The notes beneath the pieces are model-generated. The model saw only the letters and a program-made list of their open reading frames with translations, searched no databases and was not told the origin of the DNA. A stretch of 64,000 nt of DNA from Bacillaceae bacterium OF18-1A (lineage in GTDB: Bacteria; Bacillota; Bacilli; Bacillales; Bacillaceae_G), in the NCBI GenBank assembly GCA_027694045.1, contig JAQEWB010000001.1:744001-808000 (forward strand), in the 5' to 3' direction. Of the stretch, positions 43,708 to 52,457 are shown piece by piece. Made by a program: the position numbers and the translations under genes. Positions within the stretch are counted from its first letter, which is position 1. Every line of letters begins with the position of its first letter.

Positions 43708-44665
43708 AAAGGTCTTTTTTAATACCCGGTTTTTAATTGGTCTTTTGATTATAATAACTATTATTATTTCAAGTTATATTACGAAAGAAAGAGTAGATGC
43801 TGGTAAAATCAAACCTGTTCCCGCTTATCAATATGTCGAAGGTAAAATAACGAGTACGGCTCCAGCACCACCATCTTTTTCTCACCCCCTTGGTGTAGAT
43901 AAAGAAGGGGATGATGTGTTAATTCGGACTCTTTATGATGCAAAAAAACCAATTTTTTATGCAGTAATTATTAGTTTTTTCCGCATAGTCTTTTCACTTA
44001 TATTCGGTTTTCTTCATGCATACTTTTATCGATACGTACGCTTTTTAGATGTTCTATTTGAAACATTCCAATACGTCCCTACTACCTTATTAGCAATTTT
44101 TTTATTATCACCAGTATTGTTTACCTCTCCAGGGGAGGAACACCTTCAGCTTCCTTATATGCTTTCAGTTTTAATTTTTATTAGCGTACCTAATTTAGTG
44201 CAACTTTTCAGTAATGAAATTCGTTTATTACTACAAAATGAATTTGTAACAAGTTCTAAAACATTAGGAGGTAGTTTTTTTCACATTTGCAAAATTCATT
44301 TAAAACCATTTCTTACGCCCAAAATTTTCATTTGGATAAACCAACAAATGTTGCAAACTCTAGTTTTATTACTACATTTAGCACTATTTCGAAACATTTC
44401 ATTTGAAATTGCAGGTACACTTGTTTTACTTGGCCACAATTATCAGTTTTTAAATGTTTTACCTTGGGTAGCATTCGGCCCCGTTTTATTTTTCACCATC
44501 GTTATTTTAGCTGTATACATGATGTTATCCGGAATGCAAAACGCATTAAAAAGTGATATGGACCAAATTGATAATTCACTTTTATTAAGTGTATTGGCAA
44601 AAGAAAAAAATGAAAAAAGAAAATTTCTTTTTTCGTTCAAACAAAGGTTTTTGACGAAAAATTAA
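43700..44665 (+). CDS. Peptide-type ABC transporter permease 2
   Basis: A 321-residue permease of the DppC/OppC type: N-terminal helix (about 9-28), SHPLGVDKEGDDVLIRTLYDA (the conserved HPLGTDxxGRDxxSR region of DppC), five core helices, and the EAA-type loop at SSKTLGGSFFHICKIHLKPF. It is translated from within the end of the first permease gene (8-bp overlap), so the two surely pair. The usual ATPases DppD/DppF are missing. Confidence 0.82.
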   Translation: MLKKVFFNTRFLIGLLIIITIIISSYITKERVDAGKIKPVPAYQYVEGKITSTAPAPPSFSHPLGVDKEGDDVLIRTLYDAKKPIFYAVIISFFRIVFSLIFGFLHAYFYRYVRFLDVLFETFQYVPTTLLAIFLLSPVLFTSPGEEHLQLPYMLSVLIFISVPNLVQLFSNEIRLLLQNEFVTSSKTLGGSFFHICKIHLKPFLTPKIFIWINQQMLQTLVLLLHLALFRNISFEIAGTLVLLGHNYQFLNVLPWVAFGPVLFFTIVILAVYMMLSGMQNALKSDMDQIDNSLLLSVLAKEKNEKRKFLFSFKQRFLTKN

Positions 44666-44710
44666 CAACAAGGCCCCATTGTATCTACCGTACAATGGGG
44701 CCTTGTTGTT
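44664..44710. terminator. 20-bp perfect bidirectional hairpin
   Basis: AACAACAAGGCCCCATTGTA and its exact complement around a 7-nt loop, ending both the permease pair and the PepSY operon. The right arm overlaps the stop of the PepSY gene. Confidence 0.9.
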
Positions 44711-45692
44711 AATCATCTAGATCGTTATACTCACCTTTATCATCATCTTTTTCTTGGTCATCATTACCTGCTTCTTGATCATCGTCATCTTGTTGTTTTG
44801 CTGGCATTTCTGGCGGAATAACGTTATTTACCGATGTAGTTGACATGATTTCACCTGTTATGGTGTGTACTCTTACATCAACCGTTTCTTTTTGTTTTTT
44901 TATAATAACTTGATAGGCAGCCGTACCATTCATATCAACTACATTTACTTTCTCTATAAATCCATCTTGTACTTTTTGTAACGCAACTTCTTTTGCCTGC
45001 TCTTCTTTTATAACTTTTGGTATTTGTACAGTGCCGATAAAAGCACCTGTTGTCTCTTCAATTTCTGCTAGTATATTCTCATTTGCATTCTTCTCTATCT
45101 CTATTACATATACATTTTTTTCATTTTTTTGCTCAAGTCTAATTCCTTTCACATTCCCTGGCACTTGTTTCACTGCAATGTCTTTTGCCTGCTCTTCTGT
45201 AATTTTTGTCGCTTGTTTCTCTAACAATTGAATTTTACCAGTTGTTTTTTCGATCTCAACTATCGTACTTTGAATAGCATTTATTTCTACCATTATAACA
45301 AACACTTCTACCTCATTTCTTTTTTCTAATGTAGTTTGTTTAATTATCCCTTGTACTTTTTGAAGTGCCATTTCTTCTGCTTTCTCTTTCGTTATTGCAT
45401 TACTATTTATCGAGAGTTCTTTTGCATGTTTTATATCTCCATTTCGGGCATCTACTACTATTTCATATGATCCTTGTTTATTTGATATGTTTACCTTATA
45501 AACATCTTTTTCTCCTTTATTTATTAACTTCATATTTTTTATTTTCCCAGGATACTGATCAGAAACAATATTCTGAATTTCTTTTTCAGTTAATATTTTC
45601 TCCCCTTGCTTAGAAACAATACGCTGTGATACAAACGCTACACTTACAACTGCAAAACAAATTATTAAAGCGATTCTCCATTTTCTTTTCAT
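44709..45692 (-). CDS. Membrane-anchored protein with four PepSY domains
   Basis: A 327-residue protein with one N-terminal membrane helix (about 6-23) and four consecutive PepSY repeats of about 55-65 residues outside the cell. The repeats start near ILTEKEIQN, ITKEKAEEM, ITEEQAKDI and IKEEQAKEV, each ending in TTGxI-like strands. An acidic tail rich in Asp/Glu closes it. GGGAG precedes ATG 45692. It lies 18 bp after a sensor kinase gene, an arrangement like B. subtilis ykoG-ykoH-ykoI. PepSY proteins often restrain proteases or modulate sensors; here it may tune the kinase. Confidence 0.85.
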   Translation of the reverse strand: MKRKWRIALIICFAVVSVAFVSQRIVSKQGEKILTEKEIQNIVSDQYPGKIKNMKLINKGEKDVYKVNISNKQGSYEIVVDARNGDIKHAKELSINSNAITKEKAEEMALQKVQGIIKQTTLEKRNEVEVFVIMVEINAIQSTIVEIEKTTGKIQLLEKQATKITEEQAKDIAVKQVPGNVKGIRLEQKNEKNVYVIEIEKNANENILAEIEETTGAFIGTVQIPKVIKEEQAKEVALQKVQDGFIEKVNVVDMNGTAAYQVIIKKQKETVDVRVHTITGEIMSTTSVNNVIPPEMPAKQQDDDDQEAGNDDQEKDDDKGEYNDLDD

Positions 45693-45710
45693 TTCAAAAC
45701 TCCCATCCAC

Positions 45711-47069
45711 TTATGAAAATACGGGTAAATATACAGTAACTTTCGTCCATTTTCCCTCTTCACTTTCAAGTTGTATGCTCCCTTCATGAGCATCAATAAT
45801 TTGTTTAGCGATAGATAAACCGAGACCAGTTCCTCCTGTTTCTCTACTACGCGCTTTATCCACTCGAAAGAAACGATCAAATACTTTTTGTATATCTTCC
45901 TTAGGGATTCCCATACCATAATCTTGAATAGAAAAGAAGATTTTATCTTTTTTTGTTCCTACTATAATATCTATAGAATCTTTACTGTATTTCATTGCAT
46001 TATCTAATAAAACTACTAATACTTGTTTTATTTTTTGTTCATCAATATTTACAACTATCTTTTCTTCCTCTGTTATAACTCGAAAATTCCGGTCATATGT
46101 TTTTTCTAGTTGTTCAGCAGTCACCTGACACAATCGGATCAAATCTGATTGCTTATTTTCCAAATTCCACTCAGCACTACTGTTAGCAAGAAGTAACATT
46201 TGATTCGTCATACCTTTCATTCTTACTGCTTCAGAGTAAATCGCTTCTACAGATTCTTCTAAAACATCTTGTTTTTTCATTCCCCATCTTTTTAATAACT
46301 TTGCATAACTTTCAATAACAGTTAACGGGGTTCTCAACTCATGTGAAGCATCTGAAACGAATTGCTGTTGTTTTTCAAAATTTTGCTGTAATAAATCTAT
46401 CATTTTATTAAATGTCGTCCCCATTTTATATAGTTCATCTTTTGATTTTTTCTCAAGAGGTATCTTTTTAAAGATTCCTCTATCCTGTATATGCTCCATC
46501 GTTTGTATTAAAGAATTTACAGGTTTTAATATGAGTTTGCTTAACATTCTTCCAGCAAAAAAAGACGGAATTAACACGAAGAGCGATGCAATAATCAATA
46601 CATTTTTTAACATACTTAAATTCTCTTGCAAACTATCTAAACGTTCCGTCATTTCCAGTGATACTATTTTCCCATCATTCCAAATGATTGGTATTTTTAT
46701 ATAGGCAAATTTTTCATCACTCTTCTCATAAACCCCCGCGGATTCTTTTCTTTCAAACTTCGTATGTAATGCCGGAATCGGTTTTGTGCTGTCCACTTCT
46801 TGCCGAATGATAACCTTTGAATTTTCATTAATAATGCGAATCATACCATTTGAAGGTAAATATGGTTGTAATAGATTTACTGCGTCTATTTCTTTTGCTG
46901 CTTCCGCATTCATTCCATCTATAATATGTAATGCCTCGCGATTTAAACGTTCTAATTCTCCGTTCGTTGTAACTTTATAAAACAAAAAATATATAGAACT
47001 ATTAATAATTAATAAAATAAATAGTAGCCATACTGTAGAAAATAAATATATCTTGTTTTTAATTTTCAT
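45711..47069 (-). CDS. Sensor histidine kinase (YkoH-like)
   Basis: A 452-residue membrane kinase: TM1 about 8-28, an extracellular sensor region about 30-150, TM2 about 152-172, HAMP about 175-228, HisKA with phospho-acceptor His in SDASHELRTPLTVIESY (near 244), and HATPase_c with N-box (LLDNAMKYS), DYGMGI and GTGLGL. It pairs with the OmpR-type regulator whose gene ends 3 bp before it. AAAGGTG precedes the ATG. The signal is unknown. Confidence 0.93.
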   Translation of the reverse strand: MKIKNKIYLFSTVWLLFILLIINSSIYFLFYKVTTNGELERLNREALHIIDGMNAEAAKEIDAVNLLQPYLPSNGMIRIINENSKVIIRQEVDSTKPIPALHTKFERKESAGVYEKSDEKFAYIKIPIIWNDGKIVSLEMTERLDSLQENLSMLKNVLIIASLFVLIPSFFAGRMLSKLILKPVNSLIQTMEHIQDRGIFKKIPLEKKSKDELYKMGTTFNKMIDLLQQNFEKQQQFVSDASHELRTPLTVIESYAKLLKRWGMKKQDVLEESVEAIYSEAVRMKGMTNQMLLLANSSAEWNLENKQSDLIRLCQVTAEQLEKTYDRNFRVITEEEKIVVNIDEQKIKQVLVVLLDNAMKYSKDSIDIIVGTKKDKIFFSIQDYGMGIPKEDIQKVFDRFFRVDKARSRETGGTGLGLSIAKQIIDAHEGSIQLESEEGKWTKVTVYLPVFS

Positions 47070-47072
47070 ATA

Positions 47073-47756
47073 TTACACCTTTAAAACATATCCAACACCT
47101 CTAACAGTATGGATGAGTGGTACGTCCACATTACAATCTACTTTTTTGCGCAAATATCGAATATATACATCAACAACATTTGTATCACCATAATAATCAA
47201 ATCCCCAAACATTCGTTACAATTTGCTCTCGATTTAACACTTGATTTTCATGTTTCATTAAAAAGAGTAATAAATCAAACTCACGTGGTGTTAAGTCAAC
47301 TAGATTATTCCCTCTTTTCACTTCTCTTGTTTTCTCATCTAAATATAAATCGGCAATTTGATAACTACTATTTTCCTCTTCTTTTATTACGTGTGAAATT
47401 CTTAAACAAGCACGAATTCTCGCTAATAATTCTTCTATTTGAAATGGCTTTGTAATATAGTCACTTGCCCCTTGATCTAAACCACTAACTTTATCAACAA
47501 CTGAGTCACGAGCAGTTAATAAAATAATAGGTATTACAGCATTCTTCAAGCGTATTCTTCGAAGTACTTCCAATCCGCTTATATTCGGAAGCATCACATC
47601 TAGTAATATTAAATCCCATTTATCCGAATAAAACTTTTCCATTGCATCTGTCCCTGTTTTAGCAATTTCACTTTCATACCCTTCAAATTCCAACTCTAAC
47701 TGAACAACACGTGCAATTTTCTCTTCATCCTCAACAATTAAAATCTTTGCTCCCAT
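47073..47756 (-). CDS. OmpR-family response regulator (YkoG-like)
   Basis: A 227-residue regulator: receiver domain (1-118) with EDEE acidic pocket and phospho-acceptor Asp in LILLDVMLP (near 53), then a winged-helix DNA-binding domain (about 130-227) ending in the usual HTVRGVGYVLKV. ATG 47756 has GGGAGG 5 nt upstream; the frame is open to 47771. First gene of a regulator-kinase-PepSY operon. Confidence 0.94.
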   Translation of the reverse strand: MGAKILIVEDEEKIARVVQLELEFEGYESEIAKTGTDAMEKFYSDKWDLILLDVMLPNISGLEVLRRIRLKNAVIPIILLTARDSVVDKVSGLDQGASDYITKPFQIEELLARIRACLRISHVIKEEENSSYQIADLYLDEKTREVKRGNNLVDLTPREFDLLLFLMKHENQVLNREQIVTNVWGFDYYGDTNVVDVYIRYLRKKVDCNVDVPLIHTVRGVGYVLKV

Positions 47757-47852
47757 AAAAGCCTCCCACAATATAAAATCTTTTCATACCATTTCAGTAT
47801 AACAAGTAATACTTTCCTCAAAAAGAAAAAATACCCAAAATTTTTCCTTAAT

Positions 47853-47886
47853 AAAAAAATCAGGAAATATATATTCCTGATTTTTA
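47853..47886. terminator. Terminator after the DASS transporter gene
   Basis: AAAAATCAGGA/TCCTGATTTTT with a short AT loop, overlapping the stop of the gene at 47884. Confidence 0.85.
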
Positions 47887-49314
47887 AAGAGACAATCCAA
47901 CCCATTGCCAATACATATAGTAAAACAAAATCATTGTAACTATATAAATTACACTTAAATAACTACTTAACTTTAATAAATCTTGCGGCTGAAACGTTTC
48001 TCTCCCACTTTCTTGAAATAAAAGTAATGCTTTAGAACTGACTGGAAAGGTTAAACAATAATTCATACCCACTATCCCTAAAAATAGTACAGCTATTTCA
48101 TTTAATTGTATACTACTTGCAAAGTATAATAACGGCGGAATAAATATTACCGCTCTCGTTGTATGAGAAGTAATATATAAATGTGATGTTACGGAAAGAA
48201 TAACAATTACTAGTAGCACAATAAAAATTGATTGCTTATCAATTAATTCTGTTACAGAAAATAATCTCTGCATAATCCATTTCGCTGCACCGCTATCCAT
48301 CAATGATTTTCCTAACGCAATTGCTGCACCAACAAATAAAATTAAGTTCCATGACACACCTTTCAAACTGTCTTTCCATTGCATAACACCAAGTTTTGGT
48401 AGTGTTAATAAAAACACTCCCATTATAGTTACAGTTGCAATTTCCAAACCGTGCAGCCACTCTGTTAACCAAAATATGACCATTGCTGTTAAAATACTTA
48501 TTGTATATTTTTCATCTCTCGATAAGTTGAACTTAACTTCTTTCTGTTGCAACTTTGTCTTTACTTCTTCTTTGTCTAAAAATAAAAATAGTACTACCCG
48601 ACAACATATAAAGCTCATTACGATTCCAAATGGTAATCCCCATATTAACCACTCTATAAATGTGATGTTCTTGTTATTGAATTCCTTTAACATATCTAGG
48701 GCAATTAAATGTGAGCCTGCACCAATAATTGTAGAACTTGTTGAAACTAAAATAACAGTAGGCATTAAAATTGCTAATGCTTTCGTAATTCTCCTACTTC
48801 CAATTTCTTTTGATATAACTTGAAATACAGGTAATACTACTGCCGCACGCCCAGATGTTGATGGAATAAAAAAGGCGAGTATTTGGATGATCATTGTTAA
48901 AACCCAGCACAAACTTGATATATTTCTAGCACGATTCACCACAAAACACGTCATTTTTTCTGCTAAGCCCGTCACTTGAAGTGCTCGCCCTAAAATAAAC
49001 GAACCAATCATTAACCAAATGACATCTGAAGCTAACGAATCGAATAAAAGCTCTTGCTTCGCTGTACCTGAAATGATTAAAAATAATACAGACCCCAGAG
49101 CGATATAGGCTGAATTTATCGTTGTTGTTATCCATAAAATAATTGCACAACAAAATCCAAATAAACTCCATTTTGCTTCCATCGTTAACGAAGATGGAAG
49201 CAAAAGAACTATTTCTACAATTAATATAAGAGTTATTGGAAGAATCCAAGATTTCGTGTTCTTCGGATTCCCGGTACTTTTTATAGATAATTCCACTATA
49301 TTTTTTCCAATCAT
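47884..49314 (-). CDS. DASS/SLC13-family anion transporter
   Basis: A 476-residue transporter with about 12 helices, of the divalent anion:sodium symporter superfamily. PSTSGRAAVVLPVF (near 150) and SSTIIGAGSHLIA fit the SNT/SGT-type substrate hairpins. Its ATG overlaps the stop of the glycerate kinase gene (ATGA), so the two are translationally coupled, which points to glycerate or a related hydroxy acid as cargo rather than the usual dicarboxylates. Inference from context. Confidence 0.85.
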   Translation of the reverse strand: MIGKNIVELSIKSTGNPKNTKSWILPITLILIVEIVLLLPSSLTMEAKWSLFGFCCAIILWITTTINSAYIALGSVLFLIISGTAKQELLFDSLASDVIWLMIGSFILGRALQVTGLAEKMTCFVVNRARNISSLCWVLTMIIQILAFFIPSTSGRAAVVLPVFQVISKEIGSRRITKALAILMPTVILVSTSSTIIGAGSHLIALDMLKEFNNKNITFIEWLIWGLPFGIVMSFICCRVVLFLFLDKEEVKTKLQQKEVKFNLSRDEKYTISILTAMVIFWLTEWLHGLEIATVTIMGVFLLTLPKLGVMQWKDSLKGVSWNLILFVGAAIALGKSLMDSGAAKWIMQRLFSVTELIDKQSIFIVLLVIVILSVTSHLYITSHTTRAVIFIPPLLYFASSIQLNEIAVLFLGIVGMNYCLTFPVSSKALLLFQESGRETFQPQDLLKLSSYLSVIYIVTMILFYYMYWQWVGLSL

Positions 49315-50495
49315 GATACATACCCACTTTTATTTAACCTAGAAGCTATTTGATAACCAACTAAAACGGTACGCATCGTACTTTCTGTGCAATCACATAG
49401 CCATTTCTCTGCATTTGAAAAAGCATTTTCTAAAGAAGATGGCATTGGTAATATACTTGTATATGCATCAATTCCGTAATCGTAATTAATACGTGCACCT
49501 TTACCAACTGTTCCTACTAACGCAATAACAGGTAATCCATATTTTTTCGCGCATTTAGCCACCTCAGCAGGAATCTTTCCACGTGGTGTTTGAAAATCTA
49601 TACTTCCTTCTGCAGTAAATACAAGATCACATTGTAGCAATAATTTATTTAAATCCATATATTTCATAATAATATCGTATCTCGGATGAAGTGTTGCACC
49701 AATTAAGGCTTGCAGTCCCGCACCAAGCCCACCAGATGCACCACTTCCAGGTGTATGATGTACATCTATTCCAATATCTTGCTTTATAATAGACGCATAT
49801 CGCTCCAATGCTCTTTCTAATTCTATTACTTGCTCTTCGTTGGCACCTTTTTGTGGCCCAAACACTCGTGCCACCCCTTGTTCGCCACATAATTGATTAA
49901 ACCAATTACAAGCAACATCAATTTGAACATGCCTTAGCCTTGGATCTATTTCTGATGTATCAATGTTTGATACTTGCAATAAAGATATACCACCTTGAAC
50001 TTGTATTTCATTTCCTTCTTCGTTTAGAAGTTTTACACCTAGTGCTTGAGCCATACCAGCCCCTCCATCACATGTACCTGAATCACCACATCCGATTAAT
50101 ATGCGATCTACGCCTTTATCTAACGCCAATTTGATTAACTGTCCTACACCGTGAGTTGTCGTTTTTCTAGGATCACGTAAATTTCTTGGAACAAGACGTA
50201 AGCCTGCAGCAGCAGCCATTTCAATGACAGCAGTTCTCTCCTTATTTTTCGTTTCAAAAATACCAAAATGAGATTGTATTTCTTCCCCAACAGGCCCAGT
50301 TACATGTACTGTATACATTTCTCCATCTGTTATAGCAATGATTGCCTCTGTAAAACCCTCTCCACCGTCAACCATCGGCAAAGTCTCTACAGTAGCTAAT
50401 GGCATTACTTTTAAAATACCTTCTTTCATTACATCAGCGGCTTCTTTTGCCCCTAAGCTTTCTTTAAATCCTGATGGTACAACTAAAATACGCAT
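49311..50495 (-). CDS. Glycerate kinase
   Basis: A 394-residue enzyme of the GlxK/GarK family that phosphorylates glycerate for entry into glycolysis. Family motifs: PSGFKESLGAKEAADVM at the start, MVDGGEGFTEAI, IGCGDSGTCDGGAGMAQALG and PGSGASGGLGAGLQAL. AAGGGAGAAG precedes the ATG. It is the first gene of a two-gene operon with a DASS transporter. Confidence 0.93.
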   Translation of the reverse strand: MRILVVPSGFKESLGAKEAADVMKEGILKVMPLATVETLPMVDGGEGFTEAIIAITDGEMYTVHVTGPVGEEIQSHFGIFETKNKERTAVIEMAAAAGLRLVPRNLRDPRKTTTHGVGQLIKLALDKGVDRILIGCGDSGTCDGGAGMAQALGVKLLNEEGNEIQVQGGISLLQVSNIDTSEIDPRLRHVQIDVACNWFNQLCGEQGVARVFGPQKGANEEQVIELERALERYASIIKQDIGIDVHHTPGSGASGGLGAGLQALIGATLHPRYDIIMKYMDLNKLLLQCDLVFTAEGSIDFQTPRGKIPAEVAKCAKKYGLPVIALVGTVGKGARINYDYGIDAYTSILPMPSSLENAFSNAEKWLCDCTESTMRTVLVGYQIASRLNKSGYVS

Positions 50496-50609
50496 GTAAT
50501 ACTTCTCCCTTCACCTTGTTTATCTCTTTACTTTCTAAGGCTTATACTAAAGGTGAAAAAAGAGAGCACAATTAAGCTTACATTAAAAAATGGTGAGAAA
50601 TTGCTGAAA

Positions 50610-50646
50610 TAAAAAATCCGTTGCACTATTAAATAGCACAACGGAT
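50610..50646 (-). terminator. Terminator of aspS2
   Basis: ATCCGTTGTGCTATT pairs with AATAGTGCAACGGAT, followed by TTTTTT on the minus strand, shortly after the stop at 50666. Confidence 0.85.
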
Positions 50647-50665
50647 GCATCCCCTATTCTTGTTA

Positions 50666-51964
50666 TTAAGGGACAAGTCTTGTACAATCTCTCGGAAAAG
50701 CACTCGCTTCTCGTACATTTGTTAATTCTAAAAGTTTATATACAACTCTCTCTAATCCAATTCCAAAGCCACCATGCGGCGGACATCCGTATCGGAATGT
50801 ATCTACATACGATTGGAATTTCTCTGGATGTAGTCCTTTTTCTTTAAAAGATGCGAGTAACATATCATAATTATGAATTCGCTGTGCCCCTGATGTTATT
50901 TCTAATCCTTTATATAATAAATCGAATGAATCAGTAATAGATGGATTTTCTTTATTCGGCATCGTATACATCGGTCTTGCTTCTTTCGGATAGTGTGTAA
51001 TGAAAACAAATTCACTATTATATGTTTCCTTTACATATTTCCCTAGTAACTTTTCCCCTTCTGTATCTAAATCTCCAATCGGTGATTCCTTACGATACTT
51101 ACTTTTCAAAATTTCTTGGGCTTCTAGCAATGTGATTTTCGGTATTTCAGTAATGACAGGTACTTCTATTTGTAATAGTTGTAGTTCTTGCTCACATGTT
51201 TCTCTTACTTGTTGGAACATATATCGTAAAACATCTGTTTCTAATTGCATCACTTCATGAAAATCATGAATGAATCCTAATTCTACGTCTAACGATATAT
51301 ATTCATTTAAATGGCGTGAAGAGTTATGATGTTCCGCTCTGTAAACAGGAGCAATTTCAAAAACACGTTCTAAGCCTCCCGCTACCATCATTTGTTTATA
51401 AAACTGTGGTGATTGTGCTAAATAAGCTTCTTTTTTGAAGTATGGAAGCTTAAAAACATTCGCTCCTCCTTCTGCCCCTTGCGAAACAATTTTCGGCGTA
51501 AATATACGATTGAAATCGTTCTCTATTAGAAATTCACTAAAGCTTTGAGCGAGTGTAGATTTCACTTTAAAAATCGCCGCAGTCTGCTCATGTCTTAATG
51601 ATAATACTCTTTCATTTAATAACTGGTCTAAGCCAACTTGTAACTTCTTTTTATTTATTTCAAATGGAAGTGGCTCTGCAACATTTAATATTTTTACTTC
51701 TTGCGTAAGTACCTCAACCCCTAATACTGTTTTCGAAGTCTCTACAATTTCACCAACTACCTGCACGACACTTTCGACATCTACTTTATATCCAGCTAAC
51801 TCATTTTCTAATACACATTGTATAACTCCCGTTCGATCCTTTAATAGTAAAAAACTAACATTACCTAAATGGCGAATCTTTTTTACCCATCCTTGTAGTA
51901 ACACAGTCTTTCCGATATGCTTCGTACATTCTCGCGTGAGTGAACGCTTCATTATTTGATCCAT
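50666..51964 (-). CDS. aspS2: Archaeal-type aspartyl-tRNA synthetase (second AspRS)
   Basis: A 432-residue class IIb synthetase. An OB-fold anticodon-binding domain (about 15-105) is followed by the catalytic core with motif 2 in FEIAPVYRAEHHNSSRHLNE and motif 3 in GGFGIGLERVVYKLLEL. ITHYPKEARPMYTMP, GAQRIHNYD and FRYGCPPHGG are archaeal/eukaryotic AspRS features, and the GAD insert of bacterial AspRS (about 590 residues) is absent. AsnRS is similar, but the T-box specifier GAC argues for Asp. GGAGGG precedes ATG 51964; an in-frame ATG at 51994 is coupled to a leader ORF. Probably non-discriminating. Confidence 0.85.
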   Translation of the reverse strand: MDQIMKRSLTRECTKHIGKTVLLQGWVKKIRHLGNVSFLLLKDRTGVIQCVLENELAGYKVDVESVVQVVGEIVETSKTVLGVEVLTQEVKILNVAEPLPFEINKKKLQVGLDQLLNERVLSLRHEQTAAIFKVKSTLAQSFSEFLIENDFNRIFTPKIVSQGAEGGANVFKLPYFKKEAYLAQSPQFYKQMMVAGGLERVFEIAPVYRAEHHNSSRHLNEYISLDVELGFIHDFHEVMQLETDVLRYMFQQVRETCEQELQLLQIEVPVITEIPKITLLEAQEILKSKYRKESPIGDLDTEGEKLLGKYVKETYNSEFVFITHYPKEARPMYTMPNKENPSITDSFDLLYKGLEITSGAQRIHNYDMLLASFKEKGLHPEKFQSYVDTFRYGCPPHGGFGIGLERVVYKLLELTNVREASAFPRDCTRLVP

Positions 51965-52025
51965 TACATTTCCCTCCAATAATTTTAATTTCATTTACAT
52001 TATTGTTGTCATCGTCATCATCCAC
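51861..52025 (-). CDS. Candidate Asp/Asn leader peptide upstream of aspS2
   Basis: A GTG-started frame with a near-perfect SD (AAAGGAGGTGA, 9 nt before the GTG), placed between the T-box terminator and aspS2. It begins V-DDDDD-NNN-VNE, five Asp then three Asn codons in a row, and overlaps the start of aspS2 in another frame, ending at 51861 (54 codons). The same SD could instead serve an ATG 13 nt away (51995-52021) encoding MMTMTTIM, whose TAA abuts an in-frame aspS2 ATG. Either way a ribosome is loaded just upstream. Function is inference. Confidence 0.45.
   Translation of the reverse strand: MDDDDDNNNVNEIKIIGGKCNGSNNEAFTHARMYEAYRKDCVTTRMGKKDSPFR
51995..52021 (-). CDS. Alternative short leader frame MMTMTTIM
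   Basis: Eight codons from ATG 52021, with SD AAAGGAGGTGA at a long 13-nt spacing. Its TAA is directly followed by ATG 51994, which is in frame with aspS2, so reinitiation could start an AspRS with a 10-residue extension. It shares DNA with the GTG-started Asp/Asn frame and only one is likely to matter. Confidence 0.3.
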   Translation of the reverse strand: MMTMTTIM

Positions 52026-52052
52026 GGTCACTCACCTCCTTTCAAAGAATAC

Positions 52053-52262
52053 AAAAATCCGCCCCTATAAATATAGGGACGGATTTTTCCGCGGTACCAC
52101 CCAAATTGTCATAATGACCATCTTAGCCCTGATAACGGTAGGTACCGTTTGCTTTTACTAATAATCACGTTCAAAGCAACACTCACAGGTGTCTTTCCAT
52201 CATGCGGTATCGCAATCTTCTCAGCAACCAATTGCTCTCTGTAGACCTTTGCATCATGTACT
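52053..52262 (-). promoter_or_regulatory. T-box riboswitch of aspS2, probable Asp (GAC) specifier
   Basis: On the minus strand: CTACAGAGAGC at the base of stem I, the T-box GGGTGGTACCGCGG (52102-52089), and a terminator AAATCCGTCCCTAT/ATAGGGGCGGATTTTT at 52088-52055. The specifier aligned as GAAA then GAC then ACC is at 52193-52191. Uncharged tRNA-Asp should favour read-through into aspS2. Confidence 0.9.
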
Positions 52263-52457
52263 TTTCCTGATCATCACTTTTTATATTTACAGAGTATTCT
52301 ATCTCTTTATTTTATAAAACGCAAGCCTTTTTTATTTAATCTTTTCCCATTTAGATTTACACTAATCTTTTTAATACCCTTTATTTTTTCCATTTTATTA
52401 CATACTTTTCGTATCTCCCACGCATATTAATATCAAAATTGTAACGGAGGTATACAT
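52263..52457. other. Intergenic region between the Asp T-box and the secreted protein gene
   Basis: AT-rich; promoters expected for both directions. Nothing else seen. Confidence 0.4.

Noticed and set aside
48926..49327. 133-codon frame overlapping the DASS transporter start
   Set aside because: Out-of-frame shadow; the transporter has family motifs and ATGA coupling.
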